A DNA stretch of 64,000 nucleotides from Pseudomonas laurylsulfativorans (GCF_002906155.1 NZ_MUJK01000012.1:62001-126000), one strand, 5' to 3'. Shown: positions 45,235 to 55,355, numbered from the stretch's first letter. Numbers and translations are program-made. Notes: generated by a model not told the origin, from the letters alone.

Positions 45235-45320
45235 CTGTAGGAGCCGGCTTGCCGGCGATGGCGGCCTAAAGGTCACCACTGGACCCACTGCCGCCATCGC
45301 TGGCAAGCCGGCTCCTACAA
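45235..45320. repeat. REP doublet, GCCGGC variant, between convergent rlmJ and msrA
   Basis: Arms CTGTAGGAGCCGGCTTGCCG and CTGGCAAGCCGGCTCCTACA are inverted around about 45 bases. No separate terminator is visible, so the element may end both transcripts. Confidence 0.9.
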
Positions 45321-45336
45321 GTGATTTTGCGTCAGA

Positions 45337-45984
45337 TCAGATCGGGCAGGTCACGCCGGTACCGCCGATCCCGCAGTAGCCTTCCGGGTTCTTGGCCAGG
45401 TACTGCTGGTGATACGCCTCGGCGAAGTAGACCGTTGGGGCTTCTTCGATTTCGGTGGTGATGTCGCCTTTGCCAGCCTTGGTCAGTTCGACCTGGAACA
45501 CTTCTTTGCTGCGTTCGGCGGCGGCCAATTGCGTCGGGTTGGTTGCATAGATCACCGAGCGGTATTGAGTGCCGATGTCGTTGCCCTGACGCATGCCCTG
45601 GGTCGGGTTGTGCAGTTCCCAGAACATCTTCAGCAATTCTTCGTAACTGACTTTTGCCGGCTCGTAGACCACGAGCACCACTTCGCTGTGGCCGGTCAGG
45701 CCTGAGCAGACTTCTTCGTACGTAGGGTTTGGCGTGAAGCCGCCGGCGTAACCCACCACGGTGCTGACTACGCCTTCGCGCTGCCAGAAGCGACGTTCCG
45801 CGCCCCAGAAACAGCCGAGGCCGAAGATCGCAAAGTCGACATCGTTGGCGAACGGACCCAGCAGTGGGGCGTCGTGGACGAAGTGTCTTTCCGGCAGGTT
45901 CATCGGGGTTTCGCGGCCAGGCAGAGCTTGTTCTTTAGTAGGGAGCACGTTTTTGTTCACCAGGATTTCCGAGCGCAGAACCAT
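45337..45984 (-). CDS. msrA: Peptide methionine (S)-S-oxide reductase MsrA
   Basis: The 215-residue protein has the catalytic GCFWG motif (Cys about residue 58), the GTQYRS block and C-terminal resolving cysteines ([11 protein letters not shown]). It repairs oxidised methionine using thioredoxin. The gene order msrA–dipA matches PA5018–PA5017. Confidence 0.96.
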   Translation of the reverse strand: MVLRSEILVNKNVLPTKEQALPGRETPMNLPERHFVHDAPLLGPFANDVDFAIFGLGCFWGAERRFWQREGVVSTVVGYAGGFTPNPTYEEVCSGLTGHSEVVLVVYEPAKVSYEELLKMFWELHNPTQGMRQGNDIGTQYRSVIYATNPTQLAAAERSKEVFQVELTKAGKGDITTEIEEAPTVYFAEAYHQQYLAKNPEGYCGIGGTGVTCPI

Positions 45985-46047
45985 GATCAGTCCTCTCAGT
46001 CAGGATAATTAGACAGACAAACAGTTTGCCCGAGAGTTGGGTCGCTG

Positions 46048-48741
46048 TCAGGCGATTGGGCCGCGCGGGTAGCGTTTGAGCTTTTCGATCAGCTCGTTGC
46101 CCGGGATCGGACGGTCGAACAGGTAGCCCTGGCCGACGTCGCAGCGGTGACGGCGCAGGAACGACAACTGCTCGGCGGTTTCGACACCTTCAGCCACGAC
46201 CTTGAGCTTGAGGTTGTGGGCCATGGCGATCACCGCGGAGGTGATCTCCATGTCGTCCTGGTTGTCCGGGATTTCGTGGATGAAGCTTCGATCGATCTTA
46301 ATGATATCGATGGGGAATTTTTTCAAGTAACTGAGCGACGAGTAACCGGTGCCGAAGTCGTCCATGGCCAGGGTCAGGCCCAGGCGCTTGAGTTGGTCGA
46401 GCTGCAAGTGGGTGTCTTCGGTGGCTTCCAGCAGCAGGCCTTCGGTCAGCTCCAGCTCCAGCAAATGAGCTGGCAGGGCTTCTTCCTTGAGGATGGTGGC
46501 GATGGAGGCCACCAGGTCTGGATCGGAGAACTGCTTGGGCGACAGGTTGATCGCCACTTGCAGGTTGCCCAGGCCGACCGCGGTCAACGCTTTGCTCATG
46601 CGGCAGGCCTGGCGGGCGATCCATTTGCCGATGGGAATGATCAAGCCGGTTTCTTCGGCGACGCTGATGAACTGATCCGGGCGGATCATGCCCTTTTCCG
46701 GATGATCCCAGCGCAGCAATGCTTCCATGCCCAGCAGTCGGCCGCTGCGCAGGCACAGCTTGGGCTGGTAGAACACGTCGAGTTCGTTCTGGGTCAGGGC
46801 GCGGCGCAGGTTGTTTTCGACGAACAGCTTGTAGCTGGCCTCGGCGTTCAGCGCTTCGGTGAACACTTGCACCTGGTGTTTGCCGTTGGCCTTGGCCTTG
46901 TGCAGCGCCAGCCCGGCGTTGCGCATCAGGGTTTGCGGGTCGCGCCCGTGCAGCGGCGCACAGGCCAGGCCCACGGAGCCGGTGACGCTGATCAGCTGGT
47001 TGTCGACGAACATCGGTTTGTCGAGGGTCGCCAGCAACTGGTTGGCCACTTGCTGGCCCACCGTGAGGTCGCTGTTGTCCAGCAACACGGCGAATTCGTT
47101 ACTGGCGAATCGTGCCAGGCTGCCGCTCGGGATCAAACTGTTGCGCAGGCGCCGGGCCAGGCTGATCAGCAGCTTGTCGCCGGTCTGATGGCCAAGGCTG
47201 TCGTTGATGCGCTTGAAGTTGTCGATGTCCACCAGCAACAGGCTGATCGGCGCGTCGCTGTCCCGGGCGAAGCGCTCATCGAGGTTGCGGATGAACGCCG
47301 GGCGATTGCCGAGATTGGTCAGGTTGTCGGTGTAGGCCAGTCGCTCGATACGCTGCTGAGCGAGCTTGGTCTGGGTGATGTCTTCGTAGATGCCGATGTA
47401 GTGGGTCAGCTCGCGGTTGTCGCCGTAAACCTTGGAGATCGACAACTGGCCCCAGTAGGGTTCGAGGTTTTTCCGGCGGCTCTTGAATTCGCCCTGCCAA
47501 CTGTTGCTCTTGGCCAGCGCCGAAGGCGCGTCGAACAGCAGCTCGCTGAGGTTCTCCAGGGCCGGCAGTTCCGACAGGCGCTGGCCGTGCACTTCTTCGG
47601 TGGAGTACTGGGTGATTGCGGTGAAGCTCGGGTTGACGTATTCCACCACGCCGTCGCAATTGACCAGCAGAAAGGCGTTGGCACTTTGTTCGACGGCTCG
47701 CTGAAACAGGTGCAGGGCGCTGGTGGCGGTTCGCCGGTTGTGGTTGCTGATGACCTGGGCAAACTGGTCCGCCAGTTCTCCGGCGAAGGCGATTTCATCC
47801 GACTGCCAGGCGCGGGTCGCACCGGTCTGCTCCAGGCACAAAACGCCGACCACCTGGCCATCGACGCGGATACTGGCGTCGAGCATTGCGTTGACGTCAC
47901 GCGGGCGCAAGCTTTCGGCCATCTCCCGGGTGCGCGGGTCGCGCATGGCGTTATGGGCGTCGATGGCGCGGCCGGTGTGCAAGGCGTCGAGGTAATCAGG
48001 GAAAACACTGACGTCGATTGGCTGCGGCAGCAGGTATTCCTGAATCGTGCGGTGATAGGCCGAGATCGGCACCAGCCTCGAACCTTCGAGGTGCCATAGG
48101 CTGGCGCAGTCGATTTCGTAAATGTCGCAGGCGCTACGGGTGATCAGCTCGGCGGCTTCCTGCAAGGAGTTGTTGCTGCTGTAGCGTTGACGGGTGAGCA
48201 GCAGGATCAGGTCCTGTTGGGCGCGCGCCCGGTCCAGATGCAGCAGTTGTTCCTGTTGTGCACGCTGATTGAGTTCCAGGGCGATTTGCAGGCGCGAGTT
48301 CTGGGTTTCCAGATCCAGGGCCGGTTGCAGCGGGTCACCCTCGAACAGGCCGTCAATGACCAGCAGGTAGCCGCGCAACAGGTGACGATTGTGTTGTTTG
48401 TAGGCTTCGCCCAGCTCCAGCAGGCTCAGGGGCCCCGAGGCGGTGTGCAGGGTGTAGCGGATCAGGTAATGCGTGCCTTCAGTCAGTTGCTGCTGGATCG
48501 CATCGTGCAGTCTATAGCGCGCTTCCGGTTCCATCAGACTGGCGTAGGGCGAGCCCACCAGCGCACACAGCTCCACGGCTGGCAGGCCGAACTGGCGTTC
48601 ACAATTGGGGTCAAGAAACAGCAGCGCCCAGCTGGGTTCATTAAGCCGTTCGAAACGCAGCATGCCGAGCCGCGAGGGCACAGGCAACTGCGTCACTACC
48701 TCGGCCACCATACGGCTGGCGGCATCGGGCTGGCTTTTCAT
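46048..48741 (-). CDS. dipA: DipA-like c-di-GMP phosphodiesterase (PAS–GAF–PAS–GGDEF–EAL)
   Basis: The 897-residue protein has an N-terminal PAS-like region (about 15–130), a GAF domain (about 185–335) and a second PAS (about 345–455). A GGDEF domain follows (about 460–625) with degenerate signature ASNEF at 546–550, then an EAL domain (about 640–890) with EALLRW at 673–678 and DDFGTGYSS at 794–802. The GGDEF should be non-catalytic or regulatory, while the EAL residues look intact, predicting c-di-GMP hydrolysis. In P. aeruginosa DipA is needed for biofilm dispersion. Size, architecture and location agree with PA5017. Confidence 0.92.
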   Translation of the reverse strand: MKSQPDAASRMVAEVVTQLPVPSRLGMLRFERLNEPSWALLFLDPNCERQFGLPAVELCALVGSPYASLMEPEARYRLHDAIQQQLTEGTHYLIRYTLHTASGPLSLLELGEAYKQHNRHLLRGYLLVIDGLFEGDPLQPALDLETQNSRLQIALELNQRAQQEQLLHLDRARAQQDLILLLTRQRYSSNNSLQEAAELITRSACDIYEIDCASLWHLEGSRLVPISAYHRTIQEYLLPQPIDVSVFPDYLDALHTGRAIDAHNAMRDPRTREMAESLRPRDVNAMLDASIRVDGQVVGVLCLEQTGATRAWQSDEIAFAGELADQFAQVISNHNRRTATSALHLFQRAVEQSANAFLLVNCDGVVEYVNPSFTAITQYSTEEVHGQRLSELPALENLSELLFDAPSALAKSNSWQGEFKSRRKNLEPYWGQLSISKVYGDNRELTHYIGIYEDITQTKLAQQRIERLAYTDNLTNLGNRPAFIRNLDERFARDSDAPISLLLVDIDNFKRINDSLGHQTGDKLLISLARRLRNSLIPSGSLARFASNEFAVLLDNSDLTVGQQVANQLLATLDKPMFVDNQLISVTGSVGLACAPLHGRDPQTLMRNAGLALHKAKANGKHQVQVFTEALNAEASYKLFVENNLRRALTQNELDVFYQPKLCLRSGRLLGMEALLRWDHPEKGMIRPDQFISVAEETGLIIPIGKWIARQACRMSKALTAVGLGNLQVAINLSPKQFSDPDLVASIATILKEEALPAHLLELELTEGLLLEATEDTHLQLDQLKRLGLTLAMDDFGTGYSSLSYLKKFPIDIIKIDRSFIHEIPDNQDDMEITSAVIAMAHNLKLKVVAEGVETAEQLSFLRRHRCDVGQGYLFDRPIPGNELIEKLKRYPRGPIA

Positions 48742-48871
48742 GGAGGGAAACTCGCTTCGAATATGCTGAACGCGCTGGGCTCACGCCCTCTTTACTGTTG
48801 CCTGCGGCAAGGTTGCATCATTGCGACACCGACTGACAAGAGAGATGAAGGCCAAGTGCTATAAGAATATG

Positions 48872-48967
48872 TCGGCAGGCGCGAAGATTTCTGCAGTTTC
48901 TGGCAAAAAGTATTGCTATTGATCAGATCACAGCCTTCGGTGCCGTTTCGAAGGCTGTGATTTTTTT
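48872..48967 (+). ncRNA. Candidate small RNA ending in an orphan intrinsic terminator
   Basis: A textbook terminator (13-bp stem ATCACAGCCTTCG / CGAAGGCTGTGAT, then T7) at 48927–48967 points rightward, but both flanking genes are on the minus strand. An extended −10-like box, TGCTATAAG, at 48857–48865 would start a transcript of about 95 nt ending there. No ORF of note lies inside. No family is recognised, so this is only a candidate. Confidence 0.35.
48927..48967 (+). terminator. Strong intrinsic terminator on the plus strand
   Basis: A perfect 13-bp stem with a 9-base loop is followed by seven Ts. On the minus strand the same hairpin follows the PhoD-like stop region but has no T-run. Confidence 0.85.
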
Positions 48968-48972
48968 ACCCA

Positions 48973-50379
48973 TCAATGCAATTTAATGCCTGTCGATTGC
49001 AGCAACTTGCCATCCCGATCGTGGTAATTGACCTGAATGCGATCTGCATCGATGACCAGGTGCGCGAAGTTATCCTGACTGATGACTTTACCGGTCAATG
49101 CTTGCCGATATTCGCCCGCGGTGTTCCGTGCCAACGGCCGGTCGAGGATAAAGCTCGATTGACTGGCATAGGGCATCAGTTTGGTGTTGCACAATGGCGA
49201 CGACACGATGGTGTGCACCTCGAAGTCGGGGTCTTCGCTGTGGGTCAGTCGGCTGGTCAGGGAGCAGTGGACGTCGCCGGAAACGAAAATGACATTTTTC
49301 AGCCGGTGCGAACGAATAGTCTCCAGCAGTCGCAGCCGCTGGCCTGGAAAACCGGCCCAGGCATCATCCCCGTTGTGTTTGGCGTCAGGAAAGAACATCA
49401 CGCTGGTGACCACCAACTTGACCCGGGCGGGGCTGTGGATCAGCCATTGGCACAAGGCATGTTCCTGTTCAGCATCAAGGATGCGTCGATCATCGGCGGA
49501 CAGATTGCGCCGGGTGCGGCTATCGGTGACGAACCATTCGATATCGCCATCGGTGAACTGATACCAATAGTGCTTCGGGTGCCGGCTGATCCGGCCATCG
49601 TCAAGTAATTCAAAGACCGGGCTGTGGCTGGCTTGATATAGCTCATAAGCACTGATGGCGTTTTTATACAGAGCATCATCGCCTGATTTTTTCTTGTCTG
49701 GCCAGTTATCTTCAATTTCATGATCGTCGAGGATCATGTAAGTCGATACGTTAGCCATTAACCTGGAAATATGCGGCTGGGAAAAGGCCGCGCGGTATTT
49801 TGCGAGAATCTCCTGATACTCGCGGTCAGGCGCGAAAAAATTCAAATCGTCGACATAGATCTGATCACCCGTCATCAACATCGCACTGACCGGTGGGTCG
49901 GCTTGCTGTGCCAATTGAGCCATCGAGGCAAATATCCGGTCGCCCAGTTGTGGCGCCGACGGGATGCCGGCGGTCATCCGCAGGTAACGACATGAGCCGA
50001 CGAAATAAGCTCGTGGCGTACCGGCCGCACCGGAGCGGGTGCGCAAGCGATAGAGTTCTTGCGGCCATTGCAGCGGCAGTGCTTGCAGCGAACCTGCGGA
50101 GTGTTCGGCACTCTTGGTGCTGAACCAGCCGGCCTGGTATTCGTACTCGGTATCGGCCGCTAGGTTATCAAGAACTATGACATCGGACATGTCTTGAAGA
50201 CTTGTCAGACTTGCAAAGATAGTTTTGGTCCATTGTTCGTTCCCGGAATTTCGATAACGAATACCGGCAAATACAGGCGCATTCTTTTGAACTTCACCGC
50301 GCATAAAAATACGCGCGTGATTAGTTGTTGTGTGGCCAATAATCGGGCCGACAGTTGGTTTGAGCATGTTTGAGTCCAT
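48973..50379 (-). CDS. PhoD-like metallophosphatase (alkaline phosphatase D family)
   Basis: The 468-residue protein shows the PhoD metal-binding blocks: GSCRY, LMTGDQIYVDD, ILDDHEIEDNW and FVSGDVHCS. It also has an N-terminal Ig-like PhoD_N domain (about 5–110). No Tat or Sec signal peptide is visible, so it may be cytoplasmic, unlike secreted PhoD. It hydrolyses phosphomono- or diesters with Ca/Fe cofactors. Start is uncertain: ATG 50379 is preferred, ATG 50367 and TTG 50433 are alternatives, and none has a strong Shine–Dalgarno. Confidence 0.85.
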   Translation of the reverse strand: MDSNMLKPTVGPIIGHTTTNHARIFMRGEVQKNAPVFAGIRYRNSGNEQWTKTIFASLTSLQDMSDVIVLDNLAADTEYEYQAGWFSTKSAEHSAGSLQALPLQWPQELYRLRTRSGAAGTPRAYFVGSCRYLRMTAGIPSAPQLGDRIFASMAQLAQQADPPVSAMLMTGDQIYVDDLNFFAPDREYQEILAKYRAAFSQPHISRLMANVSTYMILDDHEIEDNWPDKKKSGDDALYKNAISAYELYQASHSPVFELLDDGRISRHPKHYWYQFTDGDIEWFVTDSRTRRNLSADDRRILDAEQEHALCQWLIHSPARVKLVVTSVMFFPDAKHNGDDAWAGFPGQRLRLLETIRSHRLKNVIFVSGDVHCSLTSRLTHSEDPDFEVHTIVSSPLCNTKLMPYASQSSFILDRPLARNTAGEYRQALTGKVISQDNFAHLVIDADRIQVNYHDRDGKLLQSTGIKLH

Positions 50380-50540
50380 TCGTTGCAAGTTAGTCAGGTA
50401 GTTGGTTGTTTTGGATGTAATAGGGGCATACAACCAAGACTAATTATTTGGCCTGAATAAATACCTGGCAGAAATGGATTCGGATTGTGGGCGATATCAG
50501 CCACAAATGTAGGAAGGCGTTTTAAACATGAATTTCAGGC

Positions 50541-50570
50541 AAAAAAAGCCCCGCCAAATTGACGGGGTTG
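50541..50570 (-). terminator. Intrinsic terminator of the aceEF operon
   Basis: On the minus strand CCCCGTC and GGCGGGG pair around AATTT, and the hairpin is followed by a run of seven Ts. It lies about 70 bases after the aceF stop. A second GC-rich hairpin (CCTCC / GGAGG) lies between. Confidence 0.88.
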
Positions 50571-50638
50571 AGGTACGAGCGTGGCGCTCGGAAACGTGGA
50601 ACGCAACAGGCCCTCCGGTGAAGGAGGGCCGGTCGGTG

Positions 50639-52588
50639 TTACAGGAGCATGGTGCGGATGTCGCCCAACAGGTCGCTCAGACGCTTGGTGAAGCGTGCGG
50701 CAGCGGCGCCGTTGATCACACGGTGATCGTAGGACAGCGACAGTGGCAGCATCAGTTTCGGCTGGAAGGCTTTGCCGTCCCAGACTGGCTGGATGGTTGC
50801 CTTGGAAACACCGAGGATCGCCACTTCCGGCGCGTTGACGATCGGCGTGAAGCCGGTGCCGCCAATGTGGCCGAGGCTGGAAATGGTGAAGCAGGCGCCT
50901 TGCATCTCGTCCGACGAGAGCTTCTTGGTCCGGGCTTTTTCAGCCAGGGAAGCGGCCTCGGCGGCCAATTGCAGCAGGCTCTTCTGGTCGACGTTCTTGA
51001 TGACCGGTACCAGCAGGCCATCCGGGGTGTCGACGGCGAAGCCAATGTTCACGTATTTCTTGCGGATGATCGCTTTGCCGCTTGGTGCCAGCGAGCTGTT
51101 GAAGTCCGGCAGTTCCTTGAGCAGGTGCGCGCAGGTCTTGAGCAGCAACGGCAGGATGGTCAGCTTGACGCCGGCCTTCTCTGCAACGGCTTTCTGGGCA
51201 ACACGGAACGCTTCGAGCTCGGTGATATCCGCCGAGTCGAATTGCGTCACGTGCGGCACGTTCAGCCAGCTGCGGTGCAGGTTGGCAGCGCCGACCTGCA
51301 TCAGACGGGTCATCGGCACTTCTTCGATTTCACCGAAGCGGCTGAAGTCCACGACCGGAATCGGCGGAATGCCCGCGCCACCGGTGGCGCCAGCAGCAGC
51401 GGCCGGTGCTTCCTTGGCCTTCTGCATCATGGCTTTGACGTAAACCTGCACGTCTTCTTTCAAGATGCGACCGTGCGGACCACTGGCGCCAACGGCGCTC
51501 AGCTCGACACCGAATTCGCGGGCCAGTTGACGCACGGCAGGACCGGCGTGAACTTTCGCGCCTGGCTTGGCAGGTGCGGCGGCTGGAGCGGCAACAGGTG
51601 CAGCGGCAGCAGGAGCAGCAGCGGCTGGAGCAGATGCGCTCGGAGCAGCAGCAGGCGCCGGAGCAGCAGCCGGGGCAGCGCCTTTGACTTTCAGCTTGAG
51701 GATCAGGTCGCCGGTGCCGACTTCGTCATCGAGCTTGATGGAAACGCTTTCCACCACGCCAGCGGCTGGCGACGGGATTTCCATGCTCGCCTTGTCGGAT
51801 TCCAGGGTGATCAGCGACTGGTCGGCGGCAACGGTGTCGCCGGCCTTGACCAGGACTTCGATGATCTTGGCCTTGCCCGCCGAACCGATGTCCGGAACGT
51901 GGATGTCCTGAACGCTGTCGGCCACTGGAGCAGCCGGTGCGGCAGCGGCAGGCGCTGGAGCCGCGGCGGCAGGTGCGGCCGCCTGAGCTGGAGCGGCAGC
52001 AGCCGGTGCAGCAGCGCCCGCCACTTCCAGGTCCAGGATCAGGTCACCCGTGCCGACTTCGTCGTTGAGCTTGACGCTGATGGCCTTGACCACGCCAGCG
52101 GCAGGCGACGGGATTTCCATGCTCGCCTTGTCGGATTCCAGGGTGATCAGCGACTGATCAGCTGCGACGGTGTCGCCGACCTTGACCTGGATCTCGATGA
52201 TCTGGGCCTTGCCCGACGAACCGATGTCCGGCACGTGCACTTGCTGAACGCTGGCGGCAGCCGGCGCAGCAGGAGCGGCGGCGGCAGGGGCAGCAGCCGG
52301 TTTGGCTTCAGCCTTGGCCGCCGGTGCGGCTGCCGCAGGGGCCGCTTGCGCGGCACCTTCGACTTCCAGCTCCAGCAGTTCGTCGCCTTCTTTCAGGCGA
52401 TCGCCCAGCTTAACTTTCAGGCTCTTGATGATACCGGCCTTCGGCGCGGGCACTTCCATGCTCGCCTTGTCCGATTCCAGCGTCAGGATGCTCTGGTCGG
52501 CTTCGATACGGTCGCCGACCTTCACAAACAGTTCAATTACTTCACCTTCACCGCTGCCGATGTCAGGTACGCGAATGAGTTCGCTCAC
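50639..52588 (-). CDS. aceF: Pyruvate dehydrogenase E2, dihydrolipoamide acetyltransferase
   Basis: The 649-residue protein has three N-terminal lipoyl domains, each with the lipoylated Lys in ESDKASME (first at Lys41), joined by long Ala/Pro linkers. A peripheral-subunit-binding domain (VRQLAREFGVELSAV) follows. The catalytic domain ends with SLSYDHRVINGA, containing the active His. It passes acetyl groups from E1 to CoA. The E. coli enzyme also has three lipoyl domains. It lies 11 bases after aceE and is co-transcribed. Confidence 0.97.
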   Translation of the reverse strand: MSELIRVPDIGSGEGEVIELFVKVGDRIEADQSILTLESDKASMEVPAPKAGIIKSLKVKLGDRLKEGDELLELEVEGAAQAAPAAAAPAAKAEAKPAAAPAAAAPAAPAAASVQQVHVPDIGSSGKAQIIEIQVKVGDTVAADQSLITLESDKASMEIPSPAAGVVKAISVKLNDEVGTGDLILDLEVAGAAAPAAAAPAQAAAPAAAAPAPAAAAPAAPVADSVQDIHVPDIGSAGKAKIIEVLVKAGDTVAADQSLITLESDKASMEIPSPAAGVVESVSIKLDDEVGTGDLILKLKVKGAAPAAAPAPAAAPSASAPAAAAPAAAAPVAAPAAAPAKPGAKVHAGPAVRQLAREFGVELSAVGASGPHGRILKEDVQVYVKAMMQKAKEAPAAAAGATGGAGIPPIPVVDFSRFGEIEEVPMTRLMQVGAANLHRSWLNVPHVTQFDSADITELEAFRVAQKAVAEKAGVKLTILPLLLKTCAHLLKELPDFNSSLAPSGKAIIRKKYVNIGFAVDTPDGLLVPVIKNVDQKSLLQLAAEAASLAEKARTKKLSSDEMQGACFTISSLGHIGGTGFTPIVNAPEVAILGVSKATIQPVWDGKAFQPKLMLPLSLSYDHRVINGAAAARFTKRLSDLLGDIRTMLL

Positions 52589-52599
52589 AGAATCTCTCC

Positions 52600-55245
52600 T
52601 CAGCAGTCCAGTGGGTTGCGTTTTTCCGGGTTGATACCGAACTTGACGATGGCCTCGGCCACCACTTTAGGTTCGATGTCACCACGGTCAGCCAGTGCTT
52701 CCAGGGCTGCCAACACCACGAAATGACGGTCAACTTCGAAGAAATGACGCAGTTTCTTGCGGCTGTCGCTGCGACCGAAGCCGTCGGTGCCCAGGACTTT
52801 GAATTCCTTGGACGGTACCCACTGACGGATCTGTTCGGCGAACAGCTTCATGTAGTCGGTAGACGCGATGACCGGACCTTTACGGCCGTTCAGGCACTCT
52901 TCCACATAGCTCAGCTTAGGCTTCTGGCCCGGGTGCAGGCGGTTGGTGCGTTCAACGGCCAGGCCGTCGCGACGCAGTTCGTTGAAGCTGGTAACGCTCC
53001 ACACGTCGGCGCCGACGTTGAACTCTTCACGCAGGATCTTCGCTGCTTCACGGACTTCACGCAGGATGGTGCCGGAGCCCATCAGCTGAACGTGGTGCGC
53101 CGCTTCGCGGTTGTCTTCTTCGAGCAGGTACATGCCTTTCTTGATGCCTTCTTCGGCACCGGCCGGCATGGCTGGCTGCTGGTACGACTCGTTCATCACG
53201 GTGATGTAGTAGAAGACGTCCTGTTGCTCTTCGGTCATCTTCTTCATGCCGTCCTGAATGATCACCGCCAGCTCGTAGCCGTAGGTCGGATCGTAGGTGC
53301 GGCAGTTCGGGATGGTGGCAGCCAGCAGGTGGCTGTGACCGTCTTCGTGTTGCAGGCCTTCACCGTTCAGGGTGGTACGGCCGGCGGTGCCGCCGATCAG
53401 GAAGCCACGGGTGCGGCTGTCGCCAGCGGCCCAGGCCAGGTCGCCGATACGCTGGAAGCCGAACATCGAGTAGAAGATGTAGAACGGCAGCATCGGCTGG
53501 TTGTGGCTGGAGTACGAAGTACCGGCAGCGATGAAGGAGCTCATGGCGCCTGCTTCGTTAATGCCTTCTTCGAGGATCTGGCCCTTCTGGTCTTCCTTGT
53601 AGAACATCACCTGGTCTTTATCGACTGGCTCGTAGAGCTGGCCGACGGAGGAGTAGATGCCCAACTGACGGAACATGCCTTCCATACCGAAGGTACGGGC
53701 TTCGTCCGGGATGATCGGTACGATGCGCGGGCCGATTTCCTTGTCCTTGACCAGTTGCGCGAGGATCCGCACGAAGGCCATGGTGGTGGAGATTTCACGG
53801 TCGCCCGAGCCGTCCAGGATCGCCTTGAGGGTGTCCAGTGGCGGGGTCGGAATGTTGAAGCTTTGCGCGCGGCGCTGTGGTACGAAACCGCCCAGTGCGG
53901 TACGGCGCTCGCTCAGGTAACGGGCTTCGGCGCTGCCTTCTTCCGGTTTGAAGAACGGCAGGTTTTCGAGTTCGTCGTCTTTGACCGGGATGTCGAAACG
54001 ATCGCGGAACAACTTCAGGCTTTCGACATCGACCTTCTTGGTGTTGTGCGCGGTGTTTTTCGCTTCGCCGGCACCGGTGCCATAACCCTTGATGGTCTTG
54101 GCCAGGATAACGGTCGGTTGTTCTTTGTGGTTGACCGCTTCGTGGTACGCCGCGTAGACCTTGTACGGGTCGTGGCCGCCACGGTTGAGTTTCCAGATCT
54201 CGTCGTCGGACAGGTCTTCAACCATCGCCTTGAGTTCTGGCGTGTTGAAGAAGTGTTCACGCACGAACGCGCCGTCTTTGGCTTTGTAGTTCTGGTACTC
54301 GCCGTCGATGACTTCGTCCATGCGGCGTTGCAGGATGCCGTCGACGTCCTTGGCCAGCAGTGGGTCCCAGAAACGGCCCCAGATGACTTTGGTCACGTTC
54401 CACTGGGCACCGCGGAACACGCCTTCGAGTTCCTGGATGATCTTGCCATTGCCGCGAACCGGGCCGTCGAGGCGCTGCAGGTTGCAGTTGATGACGAAGA
54501 TCAGGTTGTCCAGCTTCTCGCGGCCGGCCAGGGAGATCGCGCCCAGGGATTCCGGCTCGTCGCACTCGCCGTCGCCCAGGAAGCACCAGACTTTCTGTTT
54601 GCCTGGCTGGATGAAGCCACGGTGTTCCAGGTACTTCATGAAGCGTGCCTGGTAGATCGCCTGGATCGGGCCCAGACCCATCGATACGGTCGGGAACTGC
54701 CAGAAGTCAGGCATCAGCCAAGGGTGCGGGTAGGACGACAGGCCCTGACCGTCGACTTCCTGGCGGAAGTTGTTCATCTGGTCTTCGGTGATGCGGCCTT
54801 CCATGAACGCGCGGGCGTAAACGCCTGGCGAGGTGTGGCCCTGGAAGTAGATCAGGTCGCCGCCGTGTTCGTCGGTCGGGGCCTGGAAGAAGTAGTTGAA
54901 GCCGATGTCATACAGGGTCGCACTGGAAGCGAAGCTGGAGATGTGACCGCCGAGGTCAGAATCTTTCAGGTTCGTACGCATTACCATGGCCATCGCGTTC
55001 CAGCGTACCAACGAGCGAATGCGGCGTTCCATGAACAGGTCGCCAGGCATGCGTGCTTCGTGGGTAACGGGGATCGTGTTGCGGTAAGGCGTGGTGATGG
55101 CGTAAGGCAACTGCGAACCGCTGCGGGTCGCGAGTTCACCCATACGGGTCATCAGATAGTGAGCACGGTCTTCGCCTTCTTTGTCGAGAACCGATTCCAG
55201 GGCGTCCAGCCATTCCTGGGTTTCGACGGGATCGAGGTCTTGCAT
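52600..55245 (-). CDS. aceE: Pyruvate dehydrogenase E1 (homodimeric)
   Basis: The 881-residue homodimeric E1 has the thiamine-diphosphate motif GDGECDEPESLGAISLAGR and ends with the conserved FGINPEKRNP region. It decarboxylates pyruvate and acetylates the E2 lipoyl groups, feeding the TCA cycle. The divergent gap to glnE contains two RccR-type operators, so control by the Entner–Doudoroff signal KDPG is likely. Confidence 0.97.
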   Translation of the reverse strand: MQDLDPVETQEWLDALESVLDKEGEDRAHYLMTRMGELATRSGSQLPYAITTPYRNTIPVTHEARMPGDLFMERRIRSLVRWNAMAMVMRTNLKDSDLGGHISSFASSATLYDIGFNYFFQAPTDEHGGDLIYFQGHTSPGVYARAFMEGRITEDQMNNFRQEVDGQGLSSYPHPWLMPDFWQFPTVSMGLGPIQAIYQARFMKYLEHRGFIQPGKQKVWCFLGDGECDEPESLGAISLAGREKLDNLIFVINCNLQRLDGPVRGNGKIIQELEGVFRGAQWNVTKVIWGRFWDPLLAKDVDGILQRRMDEVIDGEYQNYKAKDGAFVREHFFNTPELKAMVEDLSDDEIWKLNRGGHDPYKVYAAYHEAVNHKEQPTVILAKTIKGYGTGAGEAKNTAHNTKKVDVESLKLFRDRFDIPVKDDELENLPFFKPEEGSAEARYLSERRTALGGFVPQRRAQSFNIPTPPLDTLKAILDGSGDREISTTMAFVRILAQLVKDKEIGPRIVPIIPDEARTFGMEGMFRQLGIYSSVGQLYEPVDKDQVMFYKEDQKGQILEEGINEAGAMSSFIAAGTSYSSHNQPMLPFYIFYSMFGFQRIGDLAWAAGDSRTRGFLIGGTAGRTTLNGEGLQHEDGHSHLLAATIPNCRTYDPTYGYELAVIIQDGMKKMTEEQQDVFYYITVMNESYQQPAMPAGAEEGIKKGMYLLEEDNREAAHHVQLMGSGTILREVREAAKILREEFNVGADVWSVTSFNELRRDGLAVERTNRLHPGQKPKLSYVEECLNGRKGPVIASTDYMKLFAEQIRQWVPSKEFKVLGTDGFGRSDSRKKLRHFFEVDRHFVVLAALEALADRGDIEPKVVAEAIVKFGINPEKRNPLDC

Positions 55246-55355
55246 GGCTTGCTCCAGGGCGGAAAGGCTACCAGAATCGGTTGCCTGAGTTAGCGACTGG
55301 CCTTGTGGGCAGACGTTATGAATTCTTGGATTGCCGACAGGTTGTTCCGGCGGCG

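Noticed and set aside
52723-55293. An 856-codon open frame opposite aceE, and a 732-codon frame opposite aceF (50528–52726)
   Set aside because: Both are antisense to well-recognised pyruvate dehydrogenase genes and show no recognisable domain.
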